From positions 1-36,064 of the forward strand of contig CALWRA010000028.1 in NCBI GenBank assembly GCA_944383825.1: DNA of 36,064 nt, written 5' to 3'. Shown here piece after piece: positions 24,115 through 32,104 of this stretch. The stretch is from an uncultured Acetatifactor sp. Its GTDB lineage: Bacteria > Bacillota > Clostridia > Lachnospirales > Lachnospiraceae. The stretch's first letter is position 1. Each line of letters starts with the position of its first letter. Both the position numbers and the translations under genes were made by a program. The notes below the pieces were generated by a model that saw nothing but the letters and a program-made list of their open reading frames with translations, was not told the origin of the DNA and searched no databases.

Positions 24115-26295
24115 TCACGCTCTTCCTGCATTTGCCGCCGGCACGCTTGTAAGCTGTACTTTCAGGTTTCTGGTTGTATTTGCAAATGTCACCAGCACTT
24201 CACAGATTCCATTCTTTTCGTCAATGCTGTAATCCAGCTCATCCCCTCCCTGAAGAATGGAGTTGACATACTGCCTGTCCCCATCCCATCTGCTTTTCTG
24301 GCTGTTTGGATTATTGCTGAAAAATGTCAGGATTTTATCCTGCTTGAAATCCCCGCTGTAAAAGCGTAGCATCCGCTCAATGTATGTAACCACCAGTGTT
24401 TTATATATGGGCTCAAATTCATTTCCGTTGCTCAAAAGATTACGCGCTTTGTAAACCGTAATATTTTTAATTTCCCGGCCCTTATGCTGAGCATTGTCCG
24501 AGGAAAACACAAATCCAAAGCCGATGTTGTTGATGGAATTCTTAATGGCATTTGTAAAGCCTGATATTTCCTTGGTCATGCTGGTTGTGGCCAAAAGCGC
24601 ATTGTCATTTGCTTCCACATCAAACCGGACGCCCGGATATTCCATGCTGGTGTTTTTAAACCGCTGCTTCAGGTATTCAGGACACTGCCATGCCGCCACA
24701 ATACCCGCCGCCTCATAGGCGGCGCCCACGTAGATCCCCTCCAGCCACATTTTCATCACATCATCCTTTTCCCCGGAGAGGGACACATTGCCATCCTCGT
24801 CCATAATCATCCGCTTGTCCAAAATCAAACCGGATTTATCCTTTGGAATTATGGTGGCGTTTGGGATGCAGGGAACGGCAAATTCGCTGTAGGTTTTTTT
24901 CATCAGCGGCGCGCACTTTTCCTTGTAAATATTGATTCCCTCCGTCGCCACATAGCTGAAGGTGGTCTCCTCACCGGAACAGAAGCTGAAAAATGTAGTA
25001 ATCCGATAAGGCTCCATGGCATTCAGCAGCGACGCGACGCTCTCCATGGAATTATTCCCCCGCTTTTCCTCCTGTCTGTTTCCCGCAAAGCGCACTCTCT
25101 GAAGCCTGCCCTGCTGAGCCTGGTTGAGTTCCACATCCGGCACAATTCCAAACCAAATAGTGTTGTCAAACTCATTTTTGTCATTTGTCGTGTTCAAATA
25201 CGCAATCAGGCGCGGAAGGTTACTGGATTTTACCATCATTTCAAGGGGGAGATTCGTAATAAGCAGCGCGGGCTGCATCCCTTTTTCCTTAACCTTGTAC
25301 TGGTCAAAAAAGGTTTTGACGCCCAGTATTTTTTCAATCAGCGGCTTAACCGCCTTTACAAAATCATCCTTGCTTTTTTTGTAAAATTCCAGATAACCGT
25401 TATAATTGCGCACCTCCGCCTCTCTGTCAATGGAGCTTTCCATGGTGGAGTTTAAGGGGCAGAAGGTTCTAACCACCAGATCCCTCACATAGTCGGAACG
25501 ATTTTCATTCAGAGCATCATAATCTTCTCTGAAGGTTCCCATAAGGCTCGTGTTGATCTTGTCATCCACCACTACAAGCTGAGCGCTTTCTTCCTGCTTC
25601 ATCTCCAGAATTTTCAGCTCTCCGTCATCACCCAGGCTAAGAAGCCCTGCCTTAAAGTCAGACTGTCCCTGGCCGGTCTCTCCATCTCCCAGTAGCAGTC
25701 TTGTCTTGATATCCTCGATTGCCAGCGGCAGCATGGCAAGAACATTATTATAGTTTTTACTCGCCTGTTCAAACTGATAGTTCAGTTTATCGCCCAAGTC
25801 CAGGCGTTTGGGATCCTCTTCATCCAGCTCCATGTATTTGCTGTAGGTATATTGAATCTCCCTGCGTACCTGCCGGATATCCTCCATAATTTTTTTTGGA
25901 GAAATCATATCCAAAATATTTCCAAACTGGAAATCCACATTGGCTACCCCCTGCGCATCCTTGGCGTCCATAAGCGTTGTGATCATGTTTAAAAGATCAT
26001 TGGATTCATTCAAGGGTATTTCTGTAATACAGTTCTGCGGGATGTTTTCCGGCTTTACCAGACTATACTGTATGCATCCTGTAGCCGCATCACACCAGGA
26101 ATACACAACCGGGCCAAACTTCTCCAAAAACTCTTCAAAGCTTGAAACCAAAAGCTCCTCGTTGATTTCCTTTACCTTTTCGTCATCCAGACTGTTCTTG
26201 CCCCGCACATCCCCGATCAATGTCAGCAGATTGAACCGCTGGGGATTGATTTCTGCAAACAGAATGGTTCTGTTTGTCTGTGTGATTGTCTCCAT
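24115..26295 (-). CDS. Probable contractile sheath protein, possible TssB-TssC fusion
   Basis: A 726-residue soluble protein. The N-terminal 50 residues read LTLIGDVRGKNSLDDEKVKEI and end in SFEEFLEKFGP, an order like the TssB opening (strand, GD, acidic loop, helix, P). A helical part (about 135-200) follows, and the second half has features of a large sheath subunit with a C-terminal handshake-like strand pair (VTFANTTRNLKVQLT). The gene lies between the membrane VWA protein and two tube-like genes, where a sheath gene is expected, and no other protein in the window could be the sheath. The ATG at 26295 is preferred over the GTG at 26304, which is too near AGGAGG. Sheath assignment is likely; the fusion idea is tentative. 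Confidence 0.6.
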   Translation of the reverse strand: METITQTNRTILFAEINPQRFNLLTLIGDVRGKNSLDDEKVKEINEELLVSSFEEFLEKFGPVVYSWCDAATGCIQYSLVKPENIPQNCITEIPLNESNDLLNMITTLMDAKDAQGVANVDFQFGNILDMISPKKIMEDIRQVRREIQYTYSKYMELDEEDPKRLDLGDKLNYQFEQASKNYNNVLAMLPLAIEDIKTRLLLGDGETGQGQSDFKAGLLSLGDDGELKILEMKQEESAQLVVVDDKINTSLMGTFREDYDALNENRSDYVRDLVVRTFCPLNSTMESSIDREAEVRNYNGYLEFYKKSKDDFVKAVKPLIEKILGVKTFFDQYKVKEKGMQPALLITNLPLEMMVKSSNLPRLIAYLNTTNDKNEFDNTIWFGIVPDVELNQAQQGRLQRVRFAGNRQEEKRGNNSMESVASLLNAMEPYRITTFFSFCSGEETTFSYVATEGINIYKEKCAPLMKKTYSEFAVPCIPNATIIPKDKSGLILDKRMIMDEDGNVSLSGEKDDVMKMWLEGIYVGAAYEAAGIVAAWQCPEYLKQRFKNTSMEYPGVRFDVEANDNALLATTSMTKEISGFTNAIKNSINNIGFGFVFSSDNAQHKGREIKNITVYKARNLLSNGNEFEPIYKTLVVTYIERMLRFYSGDFKQDKILTFFSNNPNSQKSRWDGDRQYVNSILQGGDELDYSIDEKNGICEVLVTFANTTRNLKVQLTSVPAANAGRA

Positions 26296-26322
26296 GGGCG
26301 TCACTTCCTCCTGTTCTTTTTT

Positions 26323-28320
26323 CTATTGGAATACTGCAATATAGTGAATTTCCAAATCATAGCGTCCATCCGCCGATGAAATATATATGATGTCGCCGAA
26401 GCTGATTTTATATTGTATCTGCATGCACGCTATAGCGTTCCCAACCATGACTCCAGACTTTGACCTATGATAGAGAATCATACTGTGATTTTCGTCGGCA
26501 ATCAGATAAATTTCCTCCAGCTGCAGCGCCTTTGCCTGCTCCGGATAAGCCCCAAAAAGCGCCCCAAGGGACACCCTGCTGTCCTTTACTCTGTTCATCT
26601 GAAAAGAAAGAGGGGGAATTTCCTGCTCATCCTGGGGCTGCAGAACAAAATACGCATCCAGTCTTCCGCTGAAGCCGTACTGCTTTTTCTCCTCCGTCAG
26701 GCGTTCCAGCTCCGGCCTGGGTTTATGAGTCAGCCTCCACAAAATAAGCGCCAATACCGCCGCCCCAATAGCAATCACCCACCAGTACGCCTGCCACAGA
26801 GCGATTACCTCAACCCGATAGACATACTGAATGGAACCTTCTCCATCACTTACCTGTATCATCACCATATGAGTTCCCACGCTCTCAGGGGTAATGGTCA
26901 GCAAATTTCCTTCCAAACGGGCACTCACTCCTTGTGTCTGTCCCTCTGTAATGGAATACAGGAGCCGATCCCCATCCTTGTCCGTAAAGTAATCGTCCAG
27001 GCAAAGGCTTTTGCTGCCGTCCAGCAAGGTGCTTTTTTCTTCAGGAATACTTCCCGAGGGCAATGTATTTTCTACCTCAACGCGGGCTGCAAACGGGTAG
27101 CTGCCAAAGTCATCCGCCAGGACTCCATCCAGCGTATAAGTACCGGAATGGGAATAGACCATATTCCCCTGCAGTACTCCGTCCATGATTTCGTAAGTCC
27201 CTTGAGCCCCGTGTGTCCCGGTCGCTTCCAGCTCCCAGGAAAAAGTTTTATAAAACGCAGCATCGTTTATTATTTCACCGTTTTCATTTTTAAAATATAC
27301 CTGGTATTCCTGTATTTGATTTTTACCTATATTTCCATTTATATTTAATACTGGCTCCAAGTCCCGATAGCCGATCACATAAATCTGCAGGTTCTGCCCT
27401 TGTTTTGTCTCAGAGCGGATAACCAGTTCTTTTGCGGAAGTATCTGTCCCTGTGCTGTCTATCTTTCCAACGGCATAATGAGACAAATTTGCCAGCAATA
27501 TTTCTTCCTCTCCGCATTGAACCCAAGTCTCTCCCACAGAATCGGAGGAAAGCAGAAGAACATTGATTTCATCCAGATAAGGCGCGTCCAGGATGCATCT
27601 GATCTCCTGACTGCCTCCTCCATAAATTCCATTGGAAAACTGCCAGATTCTATAAGACAGATTATCCTGAAAAATTCCGTATAATACTTCTATAAGATTT
27701 TCCGGGCTCCCGGCAGAATAGCTTTTGGCCCCTGTCTGGACTGCTATCTCTTCCAAAGCCGCCGTATTTCCGTCGTATTGGCCAAAAGCCACGGTATAAA
27801 TCGGAATATCCTCTTCCCTGCATCGGAGGACGCACTGGTCCAGCTCTCTGGCCGACTGCTCTTGCGTCCGCTGGTTGCCTGCCGGCAAATCCGTTTCTCC
27901 ATCTGAAATTAACACCATCATCTGTCTGGCATAGTTCTCCTTCGGCAGCAATTCGTAGGCGTAAGATAGTCCCAGTCCTATATCCGTGTCTCCCGAATAT
28001 GTTATGGCGCCGATCTCTTCCTTCAGCGCCTCTCGCCTTTCGGCGCCTGCCACAGACTCCGGAGCGGAGAAAGAATAAATGTCATGGTTATACGCCACAT
28101 AGCCTATTCGGACATCCTCAGCCAAAACGCTGTCCACAAATGCCTGCACCATGTTCAGTCCCATTTTTGACGGATCATTGGTTTTCATAGAGCCGCTGCA
28201 GTCAATGACAAAGATAATATCAAGCGGTTCTTTTCGGGAAACAATTTCCTCTGCATATGCTGTCAGAGGAAGGAACAGACACAGAACCATGATGCAGAGC
28301 AATACTTGTATTCCTTTCAT
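26323..28320 (-). CDS. Exported VWA-domain membrane protein
   Basis: A 665-residue protein. A signal peptide (1-23, ending AYA) is followed by a von Willebrand A domain (about 32-220) with intact MIDAS residues: DCSGS at 40-44, the TYSGDTDIG threonine and the ISDGETD aspartate. A beta-rich region contains a cadherin-like or Ig-like domain (about 430-506, ending VSDGEGSIQYVYRVEV). A transmembrane helix (511-530) leads to a cytoplasmic tail of about 130 residues. The large outside part with a metal-dependent adhesion site could anchor the apparatus to the wall or recognise a target. It is the first gene after agrBD with only a 45-base gap and no terminator, so it is probably co-transcribed with them. 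Confidence 0.85.
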   Translation of the reverse strand: MKGIQVLLCIMVLCLFLPLTAYAEEIVSRKEPLDIIFVIDCSGSMKTNDPSKMGLNMVQAFVDSVLAEDVRIGYVAYNHDIYSFSAPESVAGAERREALKEEIGAITYSGDTDIGLGLSYAYELLPKENYARQMMVLISDGETDLPAGNQRTQEQSARELDQCVLRCREEDIPIYTVAFGQYDGNTAALEEIAVQTGAKSYSAGSPENLIEVLYGIFQDNLSYRIWQFSNGIYGGGSQEIRCILDAPYLDEINVLLLSSDSVGETWVQCGEEEILLANLSHYAVGKIDSTGTDTSAKELVIRSETKQGQNLQIYVIGYRDLEPVLNINGNIGKNQIQEYQVYFKNENGEIINDAAFYKTFSWELEATGTHGAQGTYEIMDGVLQGNMVYSHSGTYTLDGVLADDFGSYPFAARVEVENTLPSGSIPEEKSTLLDGSKSLCLDDYFTDKDGDRLLYSITEGQTQGVSARLEGNLLTITPESVGTHMVMIQVSDGEGSIQYVYRVEVIALWQAYWWVIAIGAAVLALILWRLTHKPRPELERLTEEKKQYGFSGRLDAYFVLQPQDEQEIPPLSFQMNRVKDSRVSLGALFGAYPEQAKALQLEEIYLIADENHSMILYHRSKSGVMVGNAIACMQIQYKISFGDIIYISSADGRYDLEIHYIAVFQ

Positions 28321-28365
28321 TCTCCGCTCTTCCTTTCAACGTCCCTGTGCATTGTTTTTCTCTTT

Positions 28366-28503
28366 TTATGCCTCTTGCAAATTACTTCTGGTTTTTTCCG
28401 GCTTTTTGGGCTGGAAAAGCCCAAATTCCGATGCTCTTTTGTCTGCTCTTTCGGCCGCCCGGAAGGCTGTCCTTGCCAGCAATTCAAGCGCTTTTCTCTT
28501 CAA
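28366..28503 (-). CDS. agrD: AgrD-like cyclic peptide precursor (45 residues)
   Basis: A short gene starting at TTG (28503) inside the end of agrB, 4-5 bases after GGGAGGGGG. It encodes an amphipathic N-terminal helix (MKRKALELLARTAFRAAERA), then SEFGLFQPKKP (residues 25-35) and a charged tail. This core lines up without gaps with the staphylococcal AgrD core (ring C-D-F-I-M followed by DEPKVP): the Ser takes the ring Cys position and PKxP is conserved. The predicted signal is a five-residue lactone ring Ser-Glu-Phe-Gly-Leu. Ser-based lactone rings are known in some Agr systems. Position next to agrB and the motif make this a confident call, though start and ring size are predicted. Confidence 0.85.
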   Translation of the reverse strand: MKRKALELLARTAFRAAERADKRASEFGLFQPKKPEKTRSNLQEA

Positions 28504-29044
28504 TTTTCCCCCTCCCTTCCATCAGCATGTAAATTGATATAATTACAAATACGCATGTAAACCCGGCGGATAAATGTATTGCCTGATTGGCGTGTAGAAT
28601 CGTTCCCACTGCCACCCAAATCAGATACAGCCAAATACTCCTTATCCGAAACCGGCTTCTCTCCTCCTCTGCAAAGGGTCGGTTTTCATTCTCTATGGGA
28701 GCCATAACAAAAATACACACTCCCAGAAAAATCGATGCCCCGGCCAAAAGAAGCGCGTCATGCTTCCCATACTCCAAAATTGTTTTCTGCATGATCAAAT
28801 AAAGCAGACAGGTTCCCGCAAAAAGAGAAAAGCAGCCTCTATAGCTTTTGGCATGGTATCCGCCGCAGAAAAATCGCAGACTGATGAATACCGTATAAAA
28901 CAAGGCTATTTCCATCAGTGAATCCGTGACAAGCCCGATGCCGAACGCTATCATAAAATTAAATAAATTTGCCATGGTGATCTGAATGCCATAAGCACAC
29001 AGCTCCATGCTATCTTTATCAATAATGCTCTTCTGATACAGCAT
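28484..29044 (-). CDS. agrB: AgrB-family peptide processing membrane protease
   Basis: A 186-residue membrane protein with about five or six hydrophobic segments and the AgrB signature RFFCGGYHAKSYRGC. The catalytic His64 and Cys71 are seven residues apart as in AgrB (His77/Cys84 in S. aureus). It cleaves and cyclises AgrD in the membrane. The ATG at 29044 has no ribosome site. Upstream the same frame stays open to ATC at 29074 and encodes IEKISSFLTK, typical of AgrB N-termini. That ATC lies 6 bases after GGGGGGAG, but the preceding codons are ATG-TAA. The true start may be the rare AUC, or codon 2 is a nonsense mutation. It overlaps agrD by 20 bases. Confidence 0.9.
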   Translation of the reverse strand: MLYQKSIIDKDSMELCAYGIQITMANLFNFMIAFGIGLVTDSLMEIALFYTVFISLRFFCGGYHAKSYRGCFSLFAGTCLLYLIMQKTILEYGKHDALLLAGASIFLGVCIFVMAPIENENRPFAEEERSRFRIRSIWLYLIWVAVGTILHANQAIHLSAGFTCVFVIISIYMLMEGRGKIEEKSA

Positions 29045-29099
29045 TTTTGTTAAAAATGACGATATTTTTTCGATTTACATCTCCCCCCTTCAGGAAAAG

Positions 29100-29161
29100 A
29101 TTATAGAAAGCAGCGTGCAAATACAACCGTTTCGACATAATGCGTGCGTTTTCGACACAAT
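29100..29161 (-). promoter_or_regulatory. agrB promoter with tandem LytTR-like operator
   Basis: On the minus strand a perfect TATAAT lies at 29100-29105, about 10 bases before the agrB ribosome site. Its -35 region is poor (GGTTGT at 17 bases). Just upstream are two direct repeats, ATTGTGTCGAAA (29150-29161) and ATTATGTCGAAA (29130-29141), 11 of 12 bases identical and 20 bases apart start to start. Two 9-12 base direct repeats about two helical turns apart beside a weak -35 is how AgrA-type LytTR regulators bind. The regulator encoded at 34081-34809 is a candidate; binding is inferred. Confidence 0.6.
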
Positions 29162-29310
29162 CCGTCAATTCATATACATAAGAAACAACTCTACGGAACC
29201 GACGCAACTATGGCGAAAGCCATAAAGCTCCTTTTTCTTCTCAGTCTATTGAAGGCCGGCGGCTGGATGTATCCATCGGAGAAAACAATAGCTCTCCTAT
29301 TTTAAAAAAC

Positions 29311-29339
29311 TCGAAAAGTTGGCACAAATATGGTAAAAT
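29311..29339 (+). promoter_or_regulatory. Promoter of the restriction-modification genes
   Basis: An extended -10 (TGGTAAAAT, hexamer 29334-29339) is preceded at 17 bases by TCGAAA (29311-29316, four of six consensus bases). It reads towards the nuclease-methylase gene, whose ATG is at 29383. The region 29165-29310 between the two divergent promoters also holds a TATGGC-GAAA-GCCATA hairpin followed by a T/C-rich run (about 29208-29235), of unknown use. Confidence 0.45.
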
Positions 29340-29382
29340 GAATTTTGCTTACATAAATAGACGAATGCAGAGGAGGACGGCA

Positions 29383-32100
29383 ATGGATTTGACGCTTACA
29401 GCGGCGCAGAAGGATTTAATTCAAAAATTTATTGACGCGCAGCCTGTAAAGGCCGTGAATTATTTTGACGTTAACACAAAGATGATTTCCTATTCATCCC
29501 TGATTAGAGGCAAAAAAATAAAGGAGATCAAAGGCGATGAGGAGCTGGCAAGAGCCTGCTTAATTACAAAATTAGCAAACGAATACGGTTATGACCTGGA
29601 AAGATTGGAAATAGAGCACGAATATTCAGCGGGGAGACCCCATACCAATACCAGTATTATTGATCTGATTGTGCGTGACAGCAATGGAAATGCATTTTTA
29701 TTCATTGAGCTGAAATCTCCGTATGCGTATGCCAATGAGGACAGGGAGGCCCTCATTGAACAACAGCTGTTTAAGGTTGCCGCCCAAGAGAAGGCTGAGC
29801 GAAGAAAGGTAAAGTATCTGATGCTCTATACTGTCAGTGTGACAGACAGCGATATCAATGACGAGTGCATTATTATCGATTATGAAAAATATCCCACCTT
29901 TAAGGATTGGGAGGCCTCTAAAGAATACAGCAATACCATTCCCACAAAATACGGCAAATCCAGGAAAACTCCATATGTGAAGGGCAGCCCCCATGATTTG
30001 CAGACAAATTTAACCCATGAATTATTAAACAGCCTGCGGGCAGAGCTTCACAATGTTTTGTGGGGCGGAGGCGGCACAGATGACAATGATGTTTTTTCAT
30101 CGCTGACAAATTTAATTCTAGCCAAAATTCAGGATGAAGATGAAAAAGGGCTCGGGGATATATACGATTTTCAATCCCTGTCTTTTGTAGATGATACGGA
30201 AAGCTACGAAACCCTGGAGCAATTATTCGAGCGTATCAATCTTCTGTACAGACGCGCCCTGAAAGAGAAACTGAATGTTACGGATCAAGAGGAAATCGAA
30301 AAATCTTACGTGGTAGACACCAAAAAATTTTCACTGGAAAAGGTCAAATATACGGTTCAGACATTGGAAGGATATTCCTTTGTAGACGGCAAAAACAGCG
30401 TGTCGAAAAAAGATATTCTGGGAGATTTTTTCGAGGGAATCATCAGGGACGGCTTTAAACAGTCAAAGGGGCAGTTTTTTACCCATATCAACATTGTGCG
30501 TTTTATGCTGTGGGGTCTTCAGGCAGACAGACTTGCCTTAAGCCGGATAAACAAGCATCGGAAAATCCCGTATATGATTGATCCCAGCGCCGGCTCCGGT
30601 ACCTTTTTAATTGAATATATGAAATTTATAACCCAGAATATGAAATATCGGTTCCGGGATCATCTCCACTCAAGCAGAGCGGTTGAAAATAAATTCTCTG
30701 AATGGTTTCTGCCGAATCAAAAGGAAAACAAATGGGCCGGAGAATATATTTACGGCTGTGAACTGAATTTTAATCTGGGTACGGCGGCCAAGGTAAACAT
30801 GATCCTCCACGGAGATGGCGCCACCAACATATTTGTGGGGGCTCAAAGGGGAGATGGACTGCTGCCTTTCAGCAAATACGTGAATTCCTACGCTCACAAT
30901 GCCCTTAACAGAGAATTTGATGACCAGAATTATAACCGGAACATAAACGCACAGTTTGATCTGATTCTTACAAATCCTCCCTTCAGTGTGGATTTGGATA
31001 ACGATACCAAAAAAACCATCCAGAAAAGCTTTATTTTCGGAGACAAAAAAAATTCAGAAAATCTTTTTGTGGAACGCTGGTATCAATTACTCCGGGAAAA
31101 GGGCCGATTGGCTGCGATTCTGCCGGAAAGTGTATTTGATACCACTGAAAACAAATACATACGGCTGTTCCTTTATAAGTATTTTCACATAAAGGCTGTT
31201 GTATCTCTGCCCCAGCTTACATTCGAGCCCTATACTTCAACAAAGACAAGCATACTGTTTGCACAAAAGAAAACCGCCAAAGAAATCTCGTCCTGGAATA
31301 CTTTATGGAGTCAGGCGTCTAAGGAATATTCCGCGCTCAAAACACGTACGGAAAATTTGATTGCCGTTTATGATGGTCAAAAGCAAAAAGAAAATTTGCC
31401 ATCCATTCGAGACATGGATGAAGAGCAAGAAAGGGAAACCTTGCAGAAGATGCTGAAAAATCACATTACGAAACGGGACGCCCCGTTGTCTGCTCAGGCG
31501 CTTATCGAAAAGTATCGCAGCGAGCTGAAGGAGCTTTGCACCTACGATAAGGATACCGCCGAATCGTTCGGGTATGTAAATACCTGGTGGGTATTCGGAC
31601 AGGTGGCTTCCCAGCTGAATTACAATGTTTTTATGGCGGAAGCAGATCATGTGGGATATAAGAGAACAAAGCGTGGAGAAAAGGAAATGCCTAATGAATT
31701 ATTCACATTGGAATATGCGCCGCTTTCTCTGGATACCGCCGCTGTATCTGCGGACTATCAGAAGAGACTTTCAGATTTACAGGACGCCATAGCGAAAGAA
31801 ACTGCCAGAACGGCCAGGGAAAGCAAAGCAGATAAGCTGGATCAGATTAAGGAACGAATTGCTGCATATACGCACATGAAAACAGATCTGGAAAGGGAAT
31901 TGAAAGAAGTGGAAAATTTTATGGCTGTTTATTATGACAACGACACCCTCAGAGAAGAATTTCTTGAGCGCACGGATGAAATTTTAATCAATGAATTTAA
32001 AAACGGAAGACTTCAGCAATACGCCAGCAGCGCCATTGCCCTTCACAATAAAGCGCATTTGACGATTCTTGATTATATGCGTGATATTCATTGGGAGTGA
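29383..32100 (+). CDS. Restriction nuclease-N6 adenine methylase fusion (BcgI-like)
   Basis: A 905-residue protein. Residues about 20-200 are an HsdR-N-like PD-(D/E)XK nuclease: E80, D94 (IIDLIV), E109-x-K111 (FIELKS) and a QQ pair at 127-128. A linker leads to a class I N6-adenine methyltransferase (about 270-700): GQFFTHINIVRFM, SAM-binding DPSAGSGTF (400-408) and catalytic NPPF (531-534). The C-terminal 200 residues are helical and probably contact the specificity subunit. The ATG at 29383 lies 6 bases after AGGAGG; an upstream ATG at 29338 lacks a site. With the following hsdS-type gene it forms a two-subunit cut-and-methylate enzyme, as in type IIB BcgI, so no separate HsdR translocase is needed. 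Confidence 0.85.
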   Translation: MDLTLTAAQKDLIQKFIDAQPVKAVNYFDVNTKMISYSSLIRGKKIKEIKGDEELARACLITKLANEYGYDLERLEIEHEYSAGRPHTNTSIIDLIVRDSNGNAFLFIELKSPYAYANEDREALIEQQLFKVAAQEKAERRKVKYLMLYTVSVTDSDINDECIIIDYEKYPTFKDWEASKEYSNTIPTKYGKSRKTPYVKGSPHDLQTNLTHELLNSLRAELHNVLWGGGGTDDNDVFSSLTNLILAKIQDEDEKGLGDIYDFQSLSFVDDTESYETLEQLFERINLLYRRALKEKLNVTDQEEIEKSYVVDTKKFSLEKVKYTVQTLEGYSFVDGKNSVSKKDILGDFFEGIIRDGFKQSKGQFFTHINIVRFMLWGLQADRLALSRINKHRKIPYMIDPSAGSGTFLIEYMKFITQNMKYRFRDHLHSSRAVENKFSEWFLPNQKENKWAGEYIYGCELNFNLGTAAKVNMILHGDGATNIFVGAQRGDGLLPFSKYVNSYAHNALNREFDDQNYNRNINAQFDLILTNPPFSVDLDNDTKKTIQKSFIFGDKKNSENLFVERWYQLLREKGRLAAILPESVFDTTENKYIRLFLYKYFHIKAVVSLPQLTFEPYTSTKTSILFAQKKTAKEISSWNTLWSQASKEYSALKTRTENLIAVYDGQKQKENLPSIRDMDEEQERETLQKMLKNHITKRDAPLSAQALIEKYRSELKELCTYDKDTAESFGYVNTWWVFGQVASQLNYNVFMAEADHVGYKRTKRGEKEMPNELFTLEYAPLSLDTAAVSADYQKRLSDLQDAIAKETARTARESKADKLDQIKERIAAYTHMKTDLERELKEVENFMAVYYDNDTLREEFLERTDEILINEFKNGRLQQYASSAIALHNKAHLTILDYMRDIHWE

Positions 32101-32104
32101 CCTT

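Noticed and set aside
29019..29207. A 62-codon minus-strand frame before agrB
   Set aside because: It overlaps the agrB promoter, repeats and ribosome site and is in another frame; it has no ribosome site of its own.
29208..29235. Small TATGGC-GAAA-GCCATA hairpin with T/C run as a terminator
   Set aside because: It lies between divergent promoters with no gene reading into it on the plus strand, and the T-run is separated from the stem by seven bases.
29318..29340. TTGGCAC resembling a sigma-54 promoter
   Set aside because: The required GC element 10 bases after the GG is missing; the extended -10 TGGTAAAAT is a better explanation.
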